From: Imhoffiella purpurea
GTDB lineage: Bacteria > Pseudomonadota > Gammaproteobacteria > Chromatiales > Chromatiaceae
NCBI RefSeq assembly: GCF_000585215.1
Contig: NZ_AONC01000030.1
Coordinates: 1 to 59,405, forward strand
Direction of reading: 5' to 3'
Length of the DNA: 59,405 nt
Every line of letters starts with the position of its first letter. The stretch's first letter is position 1. Below are positions 48,065 through 55,338 of the stretch, in pieces. The position numbers were made by a program, and so were the translations under genes. The notes beneath the pieces are model-generated. The model searched no databases. It was given only the letters and a program-made list of their open reading frames with translations, and had not been told where the DNA came from.

Positions 48065-48387
48065 CGTATCCCCAATTAGGAATCGTCGGACGAAAGGCGC
48101 GTTAGCATTGCAGATTTCAGGCTGCGGCGAAAGCAAGGCGCGAGGGCGCGTCTGTCGAGGCTTCCGCGGGGTTTCCCGCGCTACGGCATGCCGCGGGGCG
48201 CTCTTTGGCGAACGGCCCGGATCGCGGGGGCGAGGGGCAATGCGGTCGTCGGCGGGTTCGGTTGGGAGCACAGCGAACCCGCAAGGCATGACAGCAGGCC
48301 GTGACTGTCATCTCGAGTGGGCTGTCGCCTTCAGCGGCGTGCTGGAGTGGTCGCGCCGCTGAGTGCGGTCGAAGTGCTGGCGTTCGG
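48065..48387. other. gap between cytochrome and IorA-type genes
   Basis: This 323-bp stretch has no supported gene. A CAGCGGCG/CGCCGCTG inverted repeat with a 14-nt loop lies at 48332-48361, just beyond the cytochrome stop on the minus strand, and could end that transcript. A promoter for the iorA-iorB-like pair should lie nearby, but I could not define it. Confidence 0.45.
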
Positions 48388-48768
48388 TCAGTTGTTCTTC
48401 GCCCCCTGTTCGATCCAGCGCTCGATGGTCGCAATCTCTTTTTCGCTGATGGGATCCTTGCCGTGCGGCATCCGGATCGATTCGTCGACCTCGCCCGCGA
48501 CGAGCCGGTAGAGGCTGCTGGAGAGGGGGTCGCTGGCGACGATCACTGGGCCGAATTTGGTGCCTTTCATGACGGAATCATAGGATTCCACCAAGAATCC
48601 GCTGGCCTCGAACCCTTGCCCCCCTTTCAGGTGACATTCGACGCAATGCTTGCTGATGATCGGGTGAACGTCCTTTTCGAAGCTGACGGTTGACTGCTGA
48701 CCGCAGGCGCTCAGGCACAAGACCAGTGGCAGACTGATCGCGGTAGAAGTCATTATTCTTTTCATCAT
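48388..48768 (-). CDS. c-type cytochrome lipoprotein
   Basis: The 126-residue product has a lipoprotein signal with lipobox LSACG near 20-24. A single haem c site follows (CVECH near 43-47) in a domain of the planctomycete-type cytochrome c pattern (FEKDVHPIISKHCVECH). A possible distal Met ligand sits in RMPHG near 100. It is predicted to be a membrane-anchored periplasmic electron carrier. Because it lies upstream of the iorAB-like pair on the same strand, it could accept electrons from that enzyme, but a 323-bp gap separates them. AGGAG precedes the start. Confidence 0.85.
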   Translation of the reverse strand: MMKRIMTSTAISLPLVLCLSACGQQSTVSFEKDVHPIISKHCVECHLKGGQGFEASGFLVESYDSVMKGTKFGPVIVASDPLSSSLYRLVAGEVDESIRMPHGKDPISEKEIATIERWIEQGAKNN

Positions 48769-48993
48769 GTTTCTCCTGCTCCGACTAGGTGATGTGCGGC
48801 GAGCTGCCTGCAGCAGTCATGGACCAAGAGCGGTTTCTGCAGGGATAGCCGCATCGTCTCTCGATACCGCTCCGCTTACGGCACTCACATTATCGACCAA
48901 TGGAGCGGCGAATCCATGATCGAGGCAGCATATCCGTAGAAAAAGACGCAGAATTTGTTCTTCGGTCTTGCAGGAGCAAAGCTGTGGTGTCGA

Positions 48994-49716
48994 TCAGACG
49001 CCGTGATCGCCTTCCAGATCCTCGTAGCGATATCCCACGCCGTAGACCGAGTGAATGATTTCTCGATCGGGAAGGAGCTCGGCCAGCTTGCGTCTGAGCT
49101 TCTTGACGTGGCTGTCGATGGTGCGGTCCGAGACGACACGGTGGTCCCGGTAGATATGATCCATCAGACTGTTGCGAGAAAAGATGCGCCCTGGTGCGCG
49201 ATAGAGTGTTTCCAGCAGGGCGAACTCGACGGCGGTCAGCTCGATCTCGCGATGCGGCGTGCGAACGCGAAGGCTTTCCGGCAGTAGCGAGAGGATCTCG
49301 TTGCGAGGCGTTCTCTCAGGTGCCTGGGTGCGTCTCAGTACGGCCTTGACCCGTGCCACCAGTTCGCGCGGGCTGTAGGGCTTGCAGACATAGTCGTCCG
49401 CGCCCAGTTCGAGCCCCAGGAGTCTGTCGATCTCTTCGACGCGCGCCGTGGTCATGATGATCGGGGTCTCGCTGCGCTCCCGGACATCGCGGCAGATGGT
49501 GAGGCCATCCTTGCCCGGCAGCATCAGATCGAGGAGGACGAGGTCGGGCTTGTTTTCCTTGACCCAGTCGGTGACGGTGGCGCCATCGCTCAAGTGGTGG
49601 ATTTGGTATCCGCCCGTTCTCAGATAATCCGCGACCAGTTCGGCAAGCCGCTCTTCGTCTTCGACGATCAGGATCAGGGGTTGGGTTCGGCCGCTCATCG
49701 TGGATGCGTGCTCCAT
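48994..49716 (-). CDS. baeR: BaeR-like OmpR-family response regulator
   Basis: The 240-residue regulator has a receiver domain (ILIVEDEERL, phospho-Asp in LVLLDLMLPGKDGL near 62, Lys in VCKPYSPRELVARVK). It also has a C-terminal winged helix with DRTIDSHVKKLRRKL. The run EEIDRLLGLELGADDYVCKPYSPRE and the ending SVYGVGYRYED are very close to E. coli BaeR, which controls envelope-stress and efflux genes. The start may be ATG 49716 or 49698. It follows its kinase gene by 24 bp. Confidence 0.88.
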   Translation of the reverse strand: MEHASTMSGRTQPLILIVEDEERLAELVADYLRTGGYQIHHLSDGATVTDWVKENKPDLVLLDLMLPGKDGLTICRDVRERSETPIIMTTARVEEIDRLLGLELGADDYVCKPYSPRELVARVKAVLRRTQAPERTPRNEILSLLPESLRVRTPHREIELTAVEFALLETLYRAPGRIFSRNSLMDHIYRDHRVVSDRTIDSHVKKLRRKLAELLPDREIIHSVYGVGYRYEDLEGDHGV

Positions 49717-49740
49717 GTTGATCTCTGGAGGTCGTCGGGT

Positions 49741-51213
49741 CTATATGGGCAATTGGATTCTGATCCACAATCCTCCACGCGGGGCGGCGGATGCATGTAT
49801 GTCGCCCGCATGGGCCTCGACGACGTTCTTGGCGATCGCCAGTCCGAGTCCTGCGCCTCCAGTGTGACGGCTGCGCGAGCTGTCGACACGATAGAGCCGC
49901 TCGAACAGGCGGGGAAGGGCAGCTGGCTGGACGGCGGGAGCGGTGTCCTGAAAGTCGATCAGGATGCGATCCTGCTGCCGGGCGATCGTGACCGTCAATC
50001 CGCCGCCAGCGTCCGTGTATTGCAGGCTGTTGCGCAGCAGGTTGCGGAAGAGCTGCGACAGACGTTGTCCATCGGCGTGGATGAAGGTCGGATCTTCCAG
50101 CGAACTGCGATACTCCAGCCTCAGTCCCGACTCCTCGAAGCGACGTCGGAATGCATCGATGTCTGCGCCCAGTATTTCGCCGACCTCGGTTGGCTCCATG
50201 CGATATCCGAGTGCCCCCATATCCGTGGTGGAAAGCTCGTAGAGATCGTCCACCAGGCGCCCGAGTCGTAATGCGTCAGCATGCAGGGTGTCGAGCGAAC
50301 CCCGGTTCAAGGGGCGAATTCCGTCCTGCAACGCCTCCAGCTCGGCGAACAGCAGGGCGATCGGGGTTCGTAATTCGTGCGAGATGTCGGCGACCCAGCG
50401 TCTGCGAGTCTGTTCGTTTCGTTCGAGCGCGCCGGCGAGCGCGTTGATGTCGCGCCCCAGCTTGGCGATTTCGTCGCTCCCATGCACAGGTACCCGGGCG
50501 CTGTAATTGCCGGCGGCGAGTTGGCGGGTCGCGTCCTGAAAATCACGCACGGGCCTGACCAGCCGCCGTGACAGCGGGTAGGCCAGGACCGCGGACAAGA
50601 GGAGCATGCCGACCGCGATGATCCATAGGCGGTCGCCTTGGGTGGAGCGAAAGCGGATTTCGGCGTCCTCGGGCAAGGGCGGGCCTGGCGTCAGGATCAA
50701 TTCGCCGATCTTGGCGCCATCCAGTTGTAAAGGGTAGTGGCGGCTGTCAGGCGCGAGCGGCTCGCGGCCATGGATGAGGTTGCCGCTCTGGTCGGCGAGA
50801 GCGAGCCGCATCTCGAGCGGGGTCGGGCGGTTACCTGAGGATCGCGGATTGGGCTCTTGCGACGGAGGCCTCATGCCCGGCTCGTTCGTTGCCTCTTTCC
50901 TCCAGGGAGGTGAGGCTCTGAAGCGCTTGCCTTTGAGCGGTCGGCCGCATCCGGGTTCGGGGGGAATGTCGGGGTGAAGGGTGTCGAGCCAGTGTCGGCG
51001 GCTGTTGGCGAGCGAGTCCCATGAATGGTCGCGCCGATAGATGGCGATCAGGTGGTCGGTGATGTGCTCGATACGTTCCTGTTCGCGCGCATCGGCCATT
51101 TCGACCAGGCCGCGCCGGAAGGACCATTGGACGAAGGCGTGCGTGCCGATCAGCAGGATCACGCACGCCAGCAGGATCGTGAGGAAGAGTTTGGAATGTA
51201 TCGAGAGCCGCAT
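49741..51213 (-). CDS. baeS: BaeS-like sensor histidine kinase
   Basis: The 490-residue membrane kinase has TM1 at about residues 8-28, a periplasmic sensor of about 160 residues and TM2 near 192-210. A HAMP domain contains RRLVRPVRDFQDATRQLAAGNYS. HisKA has ISHELRTPIALLFAELEALQDG, where BaeS relatives match well, and the HATPase includes NLLRNSLQYTDAGG and GAGLGLAIAKNVVEAHAG. It should sense envelope disturbance and phosphorylate the regulator encoded just downstream. The upstream region contains an 11-G tract. Confidence 0.88.
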   Translation of the reverse strand: MRLSIHSKLFLTILLACVILLIGTHAFVQWSFRRGLVEMADAREQERIEHITDHLIAIYRRDHSWDSLANSRRHWLDTLHPDIPPEPGCGRPLKGKRFRASPPWRKEATNEPGMRPPSQEPNPRSSGNRPTPLEMRLALADQSGNLIHGREPLAPDSRHYPLQLDGAKIGELILTPGPPLPEDAEIRFRSTQGDRLWIIAVGMLLLSAVLAYPLSRRLVRPVRDFQDATRQLAAGNYSARVPVHGSDEIAKLGRDINALAGALERNEQTRRRWVADISHELRTPIALLFAELEALQDGIRPLNRGSLDTLHADALRLGRLVDDLYELSTTDMGALGYRMEPTEVGEILGADIDAFRRRFEESGLRLEYRSSLEDPTFIHADGQRLSQLFRNLLRNSLQYTDAGGGLTVTIARQQDRILIDFQDTAPAVQPAALPRLFERLYRVDSSRSRHTGGAGLGLAIAKNVVEAHAGDIHASAAPRGGLWIRIQLPI

Positions 51214-51365
51214 GCCGCCGATGGTGGATCGGGAGGTTGCAAGAAGAATGGATTCCGCACCGCTCGATTACCAGCTCACGCATATCCGTGAATCCGCACT
51301 CCTTGATGTGGCAGTCTGCAGGCATGGTTTGCTGCATCGCGCGTCATTCGGGTCATGTGCTGCGT

Positions 51366-51376
51366 GGGGGGGGGGG
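51366..51376 (+). repeat. poly-G tract (G11) upstream of baeSR
   Basis: Eleven consecutive G residues lie in the 248-bp gap between dmeF and baeS, about 150 bp before the baeS start. Tracts of this length are prone to slippage during replication. Confidence 0.9.
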
Positions 51377-51461
51377 CGGCGACTCGCCGCGATCTTGCAC
51401 CGCTTCCGCCGCCCGCGCTTGGGCCGAACGTGATTTAGGCCCTGCTACGCAGCGGAGGCGT

Positions 51462-52403
51462 TCAGGTTCCTGTCCCTTGTGTGCAGCAGGGGTTGACCTC
51501 GATGGTGACATGCGCCAGTCCTGTGTCCGTCGGCAGCATGCGTTTGATCTCCGCCGGCTGTCTGGGCTTGTGTGAAATGATGGAGATGGCCGCGGCGTAG
51601 AGGTTTGGCCCGATGGACCAGAGATGGAGGTCGGTAACGCGGTCTTGCGTGTCTTGCTCGATCGAGGCGCGGATCTTCGAGCGAATGCTTTCCGGACCTT
51701 GACGGTCGACCAGGACCGCGCTCGTCGTTTTCATCAGCCCCCAGGACCAGCGCGCGACCAGCAGAGCGCCGAGGACGCCGATGATCGGGTCGAGCAGAAC
51801 CCATCCGAAATATTTCCCGGTCAGGAGCGCGAAGATCGCGAGCAGGGAGGTCAGCGCGTCGGCCAAGACATGCAGGTAGGCCGAGCGGAGATTGTGGTCA
51901 TGGTGATGTGAGTGGCTCGTCGCGTCTTGGTCGTGATGATGGTCGTGGCCGGCATCCAGAATCAGCACGGAGGCGCCGTTCACGATCAGTCCGATGATGG
52001 CGACTGCGATGGCTTGGTCGAACGCGATCGTGACCGGCTGAAGCATGCGCGCCAAGCTCTCCCAGGCCATGATCAAGGCGAAGAGGGCGAGTAGAATGGC
52101 CCCGGTGAATCCGGCCAATGCGTTGATTTTCCCTGTGCCGAAACTGAATTCGGCGTCCCTGGCGTGTTGGCGGGCATAGACATAGGCGAAGGCGGCGATA
52201 CCTAGGGCGGCGGCATGGGAGGCCATGTGGAGGCCATCGGCAAGCAGGGCCATGGAACCGAACAGGATGCCGGTGCTGATCTCGATCAGCATCATCACGA
52301 GAGTGATGGCGATGACGATGAGGGTGCGCTGTTCTCCGGGGCGTCGGCGCTCTTGCCCGAATGCGTGGTTGTGCTGCCAAAGATGAAGGTGCTCGGCGTG
52401 CAT
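51462..52403 (-). CDS. dmeF: CDF-family Co(II)/Ni(II) efflux transporter DmeF
   Basis: The 313-residue cation diffusion facilitator exports divalent metals in exchange for protons. The N-terminus MHAEHLHLWQHNHAFGQERR and the phrase RRRPGEQRTLIVIAITL match the DmeF subgroup. Six TMs are visible, with metal-site residues in LADGLHMASHAAAL (TM2) and HVLADALTSLLAIF (TM5). The loop between is His-rich (HDHHHDQDATSHSHHHDH). A C-terminal cytoplasmic domain ends in CC. The usual neighbouring repressor gene dmeR is not seen. Confidence 0.9.
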   Translation of the reverse strand: MHAEHLHLWQHNHAFGQERRRPGEQRTLIVIAITLVMMLIEISTGILFGSMALLADGLHMASHAAALGIAAFAYVYARQHARDAEFSFGTGKINALAGFTGAILLALFALIMAWESLARMLQPVTIAFDQAIAVAIIGLIVNGASVLILDAGHDHHHDQDATSHSHHHDHNLRSAYLHVLADALTSLLAIFALLTGKYFGWVLLDPIIGVLGALLVARWSWGLMKTTSAVLVDRQGPESIRSKIRASIEQDTQDRVTDLHLWSIGPNLYAAAISIISHKPRQPAEIKRMLPTDTGLAHVTIEVNPCCTQGTGT

Positions 52404-52770
52404 CTCGTGTTCTCTAGAGTCGATAAGGTTTTTCTGTCAGTGGGTTACGCGATGGGGCGCTTGAGGCGTGAAGGATAATCGATCTTATTCTCGAAGGGCA
52501 ACGCTGCAAGATCTTGCTGTTTGGGCGGTGCTCGTGGCGCAAGGTGGAGACATGTTTCGTCCTTGTAACGGTGACAATGCCTCGGTCGAGAAATACAATC
52601 CCCTGATTGTAGTGGGCGAACTCCATATCTAGACGGCCGGGGGAGCAACTCGTTGGCCTTCTCATGAGCTGGCGTTGCCTGTTTCGTCAGCTTGGTCCGC
52701 ATCCGAGAGCCTGAGGCTTACCTGGAGGATGGGGTCGGGCGATTCATTCGATTTCGAATTTCGAGAGGAA
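52404..52770. other. divergent region between dmeF and the orphan membrane protein gene
   Basis: This 367-bp stretch has no supported gene on either strand. Small open frames here lack ribosome sites and recognisable content. It should hold the dmeF promoter. I see no clear RcnR/DmeR-type operator. Confidence 0.45.
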
Positions 52771-53199
52771 ATGCTCGTGAAGTATGCGGCGAAGAAGACT
52801 TGGCCCGAGAAATCCTCGGCTTGGGAGCACCAGGGGGATGGCGATTCCATCGAGGCTTTCGCAAACGAATTCGCGGTCTTGGAGCAGCTTGGCGCTGATA
52901 GCGAGTTCGTCGTGATGGAAAAGGAGGAGGGGGTCAGCCCCAAGCTCCAGTTTTTCAGGGTCGCAAGCGACTCGCCTTTGCAGATCGTTGCCGCAGAGCC
53001 AAGATCGTCGGGCAATGCGGCAGCCCCGGTGGAGGAACCGGCGACTGAGGGCGGCGAGGATTCTGCTCCTGTCGAGATGCCGAACCTGCGACCGGTCATA
53101 TCCACCTTCTTCTACATGGGTAAAGTGGCGTTTATCGCAACCGCTGTGATCGCCCTGATGGCTGTTGGGTTGACCTATCTCAAGCACCTGCTGGCCTGA
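52771..53199 (+). CDS. tail-anchored protein of unknown function upstream of puc
   Basis: I do not recognise this 142-residue protein. Residues 1 to about 70 form a small charged soluble domain (starting LVKYAAKKTWPEKSSAWEHQ). A low-complexity Pro/Ala/Glu linker spans about 75-105. Residues about 112-136 form one C-terminal TM (VAFIATAVIALMAVGLTYL) ending KHLLA, so it should be anchored in the inner membrane with the N-domain in the cytoplasm. GAGAGG is followed by ATG 52771 (short spacing) or GTG 52777 (spacing 8). It is co-oriented with puc and ends 303 bp before pucB, so a link to antenna formation is possible but unproven. Confidence 0.7.
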   Translation: MLVKYAAKKTWPEKSSAWEHQGDGDSIEAFANEFAVLEQLGADSEFVVMEKEEGVSPKLQFFRVASDSPLQIVAAEPRSSGNAAAPVEEPATEGGEDSAPVEMPNLRPVISTFFYMGKVAFIATAVIALMAVGLTYLKHLLA

Positions 53200-53502
53200 T
53201 GCCCCGGGCCTTATCCTGCGTGTGCGCATAGAGTGCGCTCCGTTTCTGGCCCTTATCGCCAGAAAGACCTAATGCATTGAATGTGAAGGGTGCAGCTCGG
53301 TCTCCGATGTTGGTCCATCTGATATGTAAAACCTGCTTGACATCTGGTCATGTCAAGCTAAGATGACACCCAGGATCTCAGATGGGTCCTACAGTTTTTC
53401 AAGTCCCATTCAGGTGGGCATGGCATGCAGCTGGCGGCTTTCTACCGGATGACCTCCAGCGTGTTGAGTGACAGCATCAATTTCTTATATCGGAGGCCAA
53501 TC
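53200..53502 (+). other. puc array 1 regulatory region
   Basis: This 303-bp non-coding stretch holds an 8-bp perfect hairpin (TTTCTGGC/GCCAGAAA, 53243-53265) after the orphan gene. It also holds the puc promoter with two TGT-N12-ACA sites and a leader of about 138 nt after the -10 box. CGGAGG lies 8 bp before the first pucB. Confidence 0.75.
53325..53368 (+). promoter_or_regulatory. puc array 1 promoter with paired PpsR/CrtJ-type sites
   Basis: TTGACA (53337-53342) and TAAGAT (53359-53364) are 16 bp apart. TGT-N12-ACA occurs at 53325-53342, covering the -35, and at 53351-53368, covering the -10. The two sites are separated by exactly 8 bp. PpsR/CrtJ, the aerobic repressor of photosynthesis genes, binds such paired palindromes cooperatively. 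No ppsR gene is in the window, so the assignment rests on the motif. Confidence 0.72.
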
Positions 53503-53646
53503 ATGGCTGATATGAAGAGTCTGTCGGGTCTGACCGAGCAGCAGGCAAAAGAATTCCACGAGCAGTTCAAGGTTACCTATACCGCGTTCGTCGGTCTGGC
53601 TGCTCTGGCTCATATGTTCGTCATCGCGGCGAATCCTTGGTGGTAA
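53503..53646 (+). CDS. pucB: light-harvesting LH2 beta subunit (array 1, beta1)
   Basis: The 47-residue antenna polypeptide has a polar N-terminus (MADMKSLSGLTEQQAKEFH), one TM, and ends NPWW. His37 in LAALAH is the expected axial ligand of a B850-type bacteriochlorophyll. His19 lies near the B800 side. The assignment to LH2 rather than LH1 rests on the pucC neighbour and the absence of pufLM. The next alpha gene begins 18 bp later behind GAGAGGG. The array 2 copy differs at only two residues (M4A and V24I). Confidence 0.92.
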   Translation: MADMKSLSGLTEQQAKEFHEQFKVTYTAFVGLAALAHMFVIAANPWW

Positions 53647-53664
53647 TTTAGAGAGGGCATAGCA

Positions 53665-53862
53665 ATGCAATTCATGGGTTACAAGCCGCTCGAAAACGAT
53701 TATAAAATCTGGCTGGTCGTCAATCCTGCGACCTGGCTGATTCCTACCTTCATCGCACTGGGTGCTCTGGCAGTTCTGGTCCACGTCGTTGCGTTCTCGC
53801 TCGACGGTCAGGGCTGGCATGCGCCTGCGCCGGCAGCTGTCGAGGCTGCTCCGGCCGAGTAA
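53665..53862 (+). CDS. pucA: light-harvesting LH2 alpha subunit, long form (array 1, alpha1)
   Basis: The 65-residue alpha polypeptide starts MQFMGYKPLENDYKIWLVVN. It has the alpha-subunit KIWLVVNPATWLIP motif, one TM with His40 as the B850 ligand, and a long Ala/Pro tail (WHAPAPAAVEAAPAE). It differs from the short alpha forms in the N-terminus and in the tail. The protein is identical in array 2. The DNA differs there by two synonymous changes. Confidence 0.92.
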   Translation: MQFMGYKPLENDYKIWLVVNPATWLIPTFIALGALAVLVHVVAFSLDGQGWHAPAPAAVEAAPAE

Positions 53863-53873
53863 GTTTGTCCTCT

Positions 53874-53892
53874 CGTGGCGTTTTTTGCCGCG
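53874..53892 (+). other. alpha1-beta2 intercistronic stem-loop
   Basis: CGTGGC pairs with GCCGCG around a GTTTTTT loop (6 bp with one G-U pair), 12 bp after the alpha1 stop. The equivalent in array 2 has CGCGGC, which restores a C-G pair. Similar hairpins in puf and puc mRNAs adjust segment stability. Confidence 0.55.
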
Positions 53893-53956
53893 GTAGAAAC
53901 CTTGTCATCTGTTATTTGACAGTGGCGTAGTCAACATCCCTTTGGGAGTTAATGCA

Positions 53957-54097
53957 ATGGCTGATCAATCTCTGTCGGGTCTCACCGAGCAGCAAGCTAA
54001 GGAATTCCACGAGCAGTTCAAAGTTACCTACACCGCATTCGTCGGTCTGGCTGCTCTGGCTCATCTGTTCGTGATCGCCGCTAACCCTTGGTGGTAA
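53957..54097 (+). CDS. pucB: light-harvesting LH2 beta subunit (array 1, beta2)
   Basis: The 46-residue beta polypeptide (MADQSLSGLTEQQAKEFHEQ start, ending IAANPWW) has the B850 ligand His36 in LAALAH. It is one residue shorter than beta1 near the N-terminus and has LFV instead of MFV after the His. The protein is identical to beta4 in array 2. GGGAG lies 9 bp upstream. It follows alpha1 by 94 bp with a stem-loop between. Confidence 0.92.
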   Translation: MADQSLSGLTEQQAKEFHEQFKVTYTAFVGLAALAHLFVIAANPWW

Positions 54098-54136
54098 GCT
54101 GGTTCTAGTTCACTCTTAATTTTAGAGGTCAATACA

Positions 54137-54292
54137 ATGAGCGACGTCGCAAAGCCGAAAAATCCCGAAGACGATTGGAAGATCTGGCTGGTTGTCAATC
54201 CTGCTACTTGGCTGATGCCTTACCTGTTCATGGTTCTTGGTATTGCCATTGCCGTGCACGTGGTCGTGTTCTCTGTTGGCTTGGGCTGGTAA
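54137..54292 (+). CDS. pucA: light-harvesting LH2 alpha subunit, short form (array 1, alpha2)
   Basis: The 51-residue alpha polypeptide starts MSDVAKPKNPEDDWKIWLVV. It has the NPATWLMP motif, a single TM with His41 as the B850 ligand, and a short tail ending GLGW. Residues after the His are VVVFSVG. It is the partner of beta2. Residues 1-28 are identical to alpha4, while the helix from residue 29 onward differs at eight positions. Confidence 0.92.
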   Translation: MSDVAKPKNPEDDWKIWLVVNPATWLMPYLFMVLGIAIAVHVVVFSVGLGW

Positions 54293-54339
54293 GCTGGAGT
54301 CAATGCAGTTCAGCGGTAGCCCCGTGTTGCCGCGAACTC

Positions 54340-54362
54340 CGGGCGCGCGATAAGCGCGCCCG
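54340..54362 (+). terminator. strong hairpin after puc array 1
   Basis: A perfect 9-bp GC stem (CGGGCGCGC / GCGCGCCCG) with a GATAA loop lies 47 bp after the alpha2 stop. No U tract follows. It can terminate with Rho or protect the puc mRNA 3' end. Confidence 0.65.
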
Positions 54363-54740
54363 AAATGTGTATAGGGTGAGCTAATCGTTTAGTCATCATC
54401 CGTTGTCGGTCAGTTGTCCCTCCTGCTTTCCTCGCTTCATCTGGCTTAGGCTGACGGTATCAGTTGCTCTGATCGCCGTTCCTTGCTGTCTATGATTCTG
54501 GTTTTTTAAGGGCCTCTCGTTCGGGTTGCTGCCGTTCGATCTGTCCCTGAGTCGGCATTCTTGCTGGTTCCTGCCGTTGCCTGCCGACATGAATCGCAAC
54601 CGTTTCCACGGTCGAAGACGCTGTTCCGCTCGTTCGCCTCTTTGGCGCTTGGGCGCTACTCGTGCTGTGCCGCCCTTGGCTTGTTGAGGGAGGCTCTGAA
54701 ATCGACGCTTCCGTGGAATATTGATCCTCGTGTGGGTTTG
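54363..54740. other. inter-array spacer, no supported gene
   Basis: These 378 bp between the two puc arrays are AT-richer than the surrounding genes. They contain only short open frames without ribosome sites. I see no tRNA, transposase fragment or inverted repeats that would explain how the array was duplicated. A small RNA cannot be excluded. Confidence 0.5.
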
Positions 54741-54784
54741 TGTCCAAAAGGCTTGACATGTAACCCTGTCAAGCTAAGATGACA
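54741..54784 (+). promoter_or_regulatory. puc array 2 promoter with paired PpsR/CrtJ-type sites
   Basis: TTGACA (54753-54758) and TAAGAT (54775-54780) are again 16 bp apart. TGT-N12-ACA sites are at 54741-54758 and 54767-54784, with an 8-bp gap, the same geometry as array 1. The half-sites and boxes are conserved while the bases between them differ (gap TCTGGTCA versus TGTAACCC), which argues for selection on the sites. Confidence 0.72.
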
Positions 54785-54882
54785 CCCAGGATCCAGCGGG
54801 GTCCTGAAGTTTTGAGGTCGGCGCGCTTCTACTGTGCTCCCAGGCTGTGTGAAGCGGTATTATTCTCAAATGGAGGCCAACC

Positions 54883-55026
54883 ATGGCTGATGCGAAGAGT
54901 CTGTCGGGTCTGACCGAGCAGCAGGCAAAAGAATTCCACGAGCAGTTCAAAATCACCTACACCGCGTTCGTCGGTCTGGCTGCTCTGGCTCATATGTTCG
55001 TCATCGCGGCGAATCCTTGGTGGTAA
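54883..55026 (+). CDS. pucB: light-harvesting LH2 beta subunit (array 2, beta3)
   Basis: The 47-residue beta polypeptide is a duplicate of beta1 with two substitutions (Ala4 for Met and Ile24 for Val). It keeps the His19 and His37 ligand-region residues and the NPWW end. TGGAGG lies 8 bp before the ATG. The leader from the -10 box is about 36 nt shorter than in array 1, so translation or mRNA stability may differ between the arrays. Confidence 0.92.
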   Translation: MADAKSLSGLTEQQAKEFHEQFKITYTAFVGLAALAHMFVIAANPWW

Positions 55027-55044
55027 TTTAGAGAGGGCATGACA

Positions 55045-55242
55045 ATGCAATTCATGGGTTACAAGCCGCTCGAAAACGATTACAAAATCTGGCTGGTCGT
55101 CAATCCTGCGACCTGGCTGATTCCTACCTTCATCGCACTGGGTGCTCTGGCAGTTCTGGTTCACGTCGTTGCGTTCTCGCTCGACGGTCAGGGCTGGCAT
55201 GCGCCTGCGCCGGCAGCTGTCGAGGCTGCTCCGGCCGAGTAA
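55045..55242 (+). CDS. pucA: light-harvesting LH2 alpha subunit, long form (array 2, alpha3)
   Basis: The 65-residue protein is identical to alpha1, with His40 and the Ala/Pro-rich tail. A point change creates an in-frame ATG six bases upstream at 55039 (MTMQF). The homologous start at 55045 keeps the normal distance from GAGAGGG and is preferred. Confidence 0.92.
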   Translation: MQFMGYKPLENDYKIWLVVNPATWLIPTFIALGALAVLVHVVAFSLDGQGWHAPAPAAVEAAPAE

Positions 55243-55253
55243 GTTTGCCCTTT

Positions 55254-55273
55254 CGCGGCGCTGTTTTGCCGCG
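55254..55273 (+). other. alpha3-beta4 intercistronic stem-loop
   Basis: CGCGGC pairs with GCCGCG around an eight-base loop, 11 bp after the alpha3 stop. It matches the array 1 hairpin. The stem position that is G-U there is C-G here, and the loop sequence has changed. Confidence 0.55.
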
Positions 55274-55338
55274 GTAGATACCTTGTCATCTGTTATTTGA
55301 CAGTGGCGTAGTCAAATATCTCTTTGGGAGTTAATGCA

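Noticed and set aside
53243-53265. Intrinsic terminator after the orphan tail-anchored gene
   Set aside because: The 8-bp hairpin is perfect, but the stem begins with T and ends with A residues and no U tract follows. It is not a canonical terminator on either strand.
53903-53944. Internal promoter or PpsR site between alpha1 and beta2
   Set aside because: A TTGACA at 53916 and a TGT...ACA dyad are present in both arrays, but no -10 lies at a usable distance and the dyad has 13 rather than 12 intervening bases.
54561-54782. 73-codon open frame between the puc arrays
   Set aside because: There is no ribosome site, the composition is Arg/Cys-rich, and it runs through the array 2 promoter sites.
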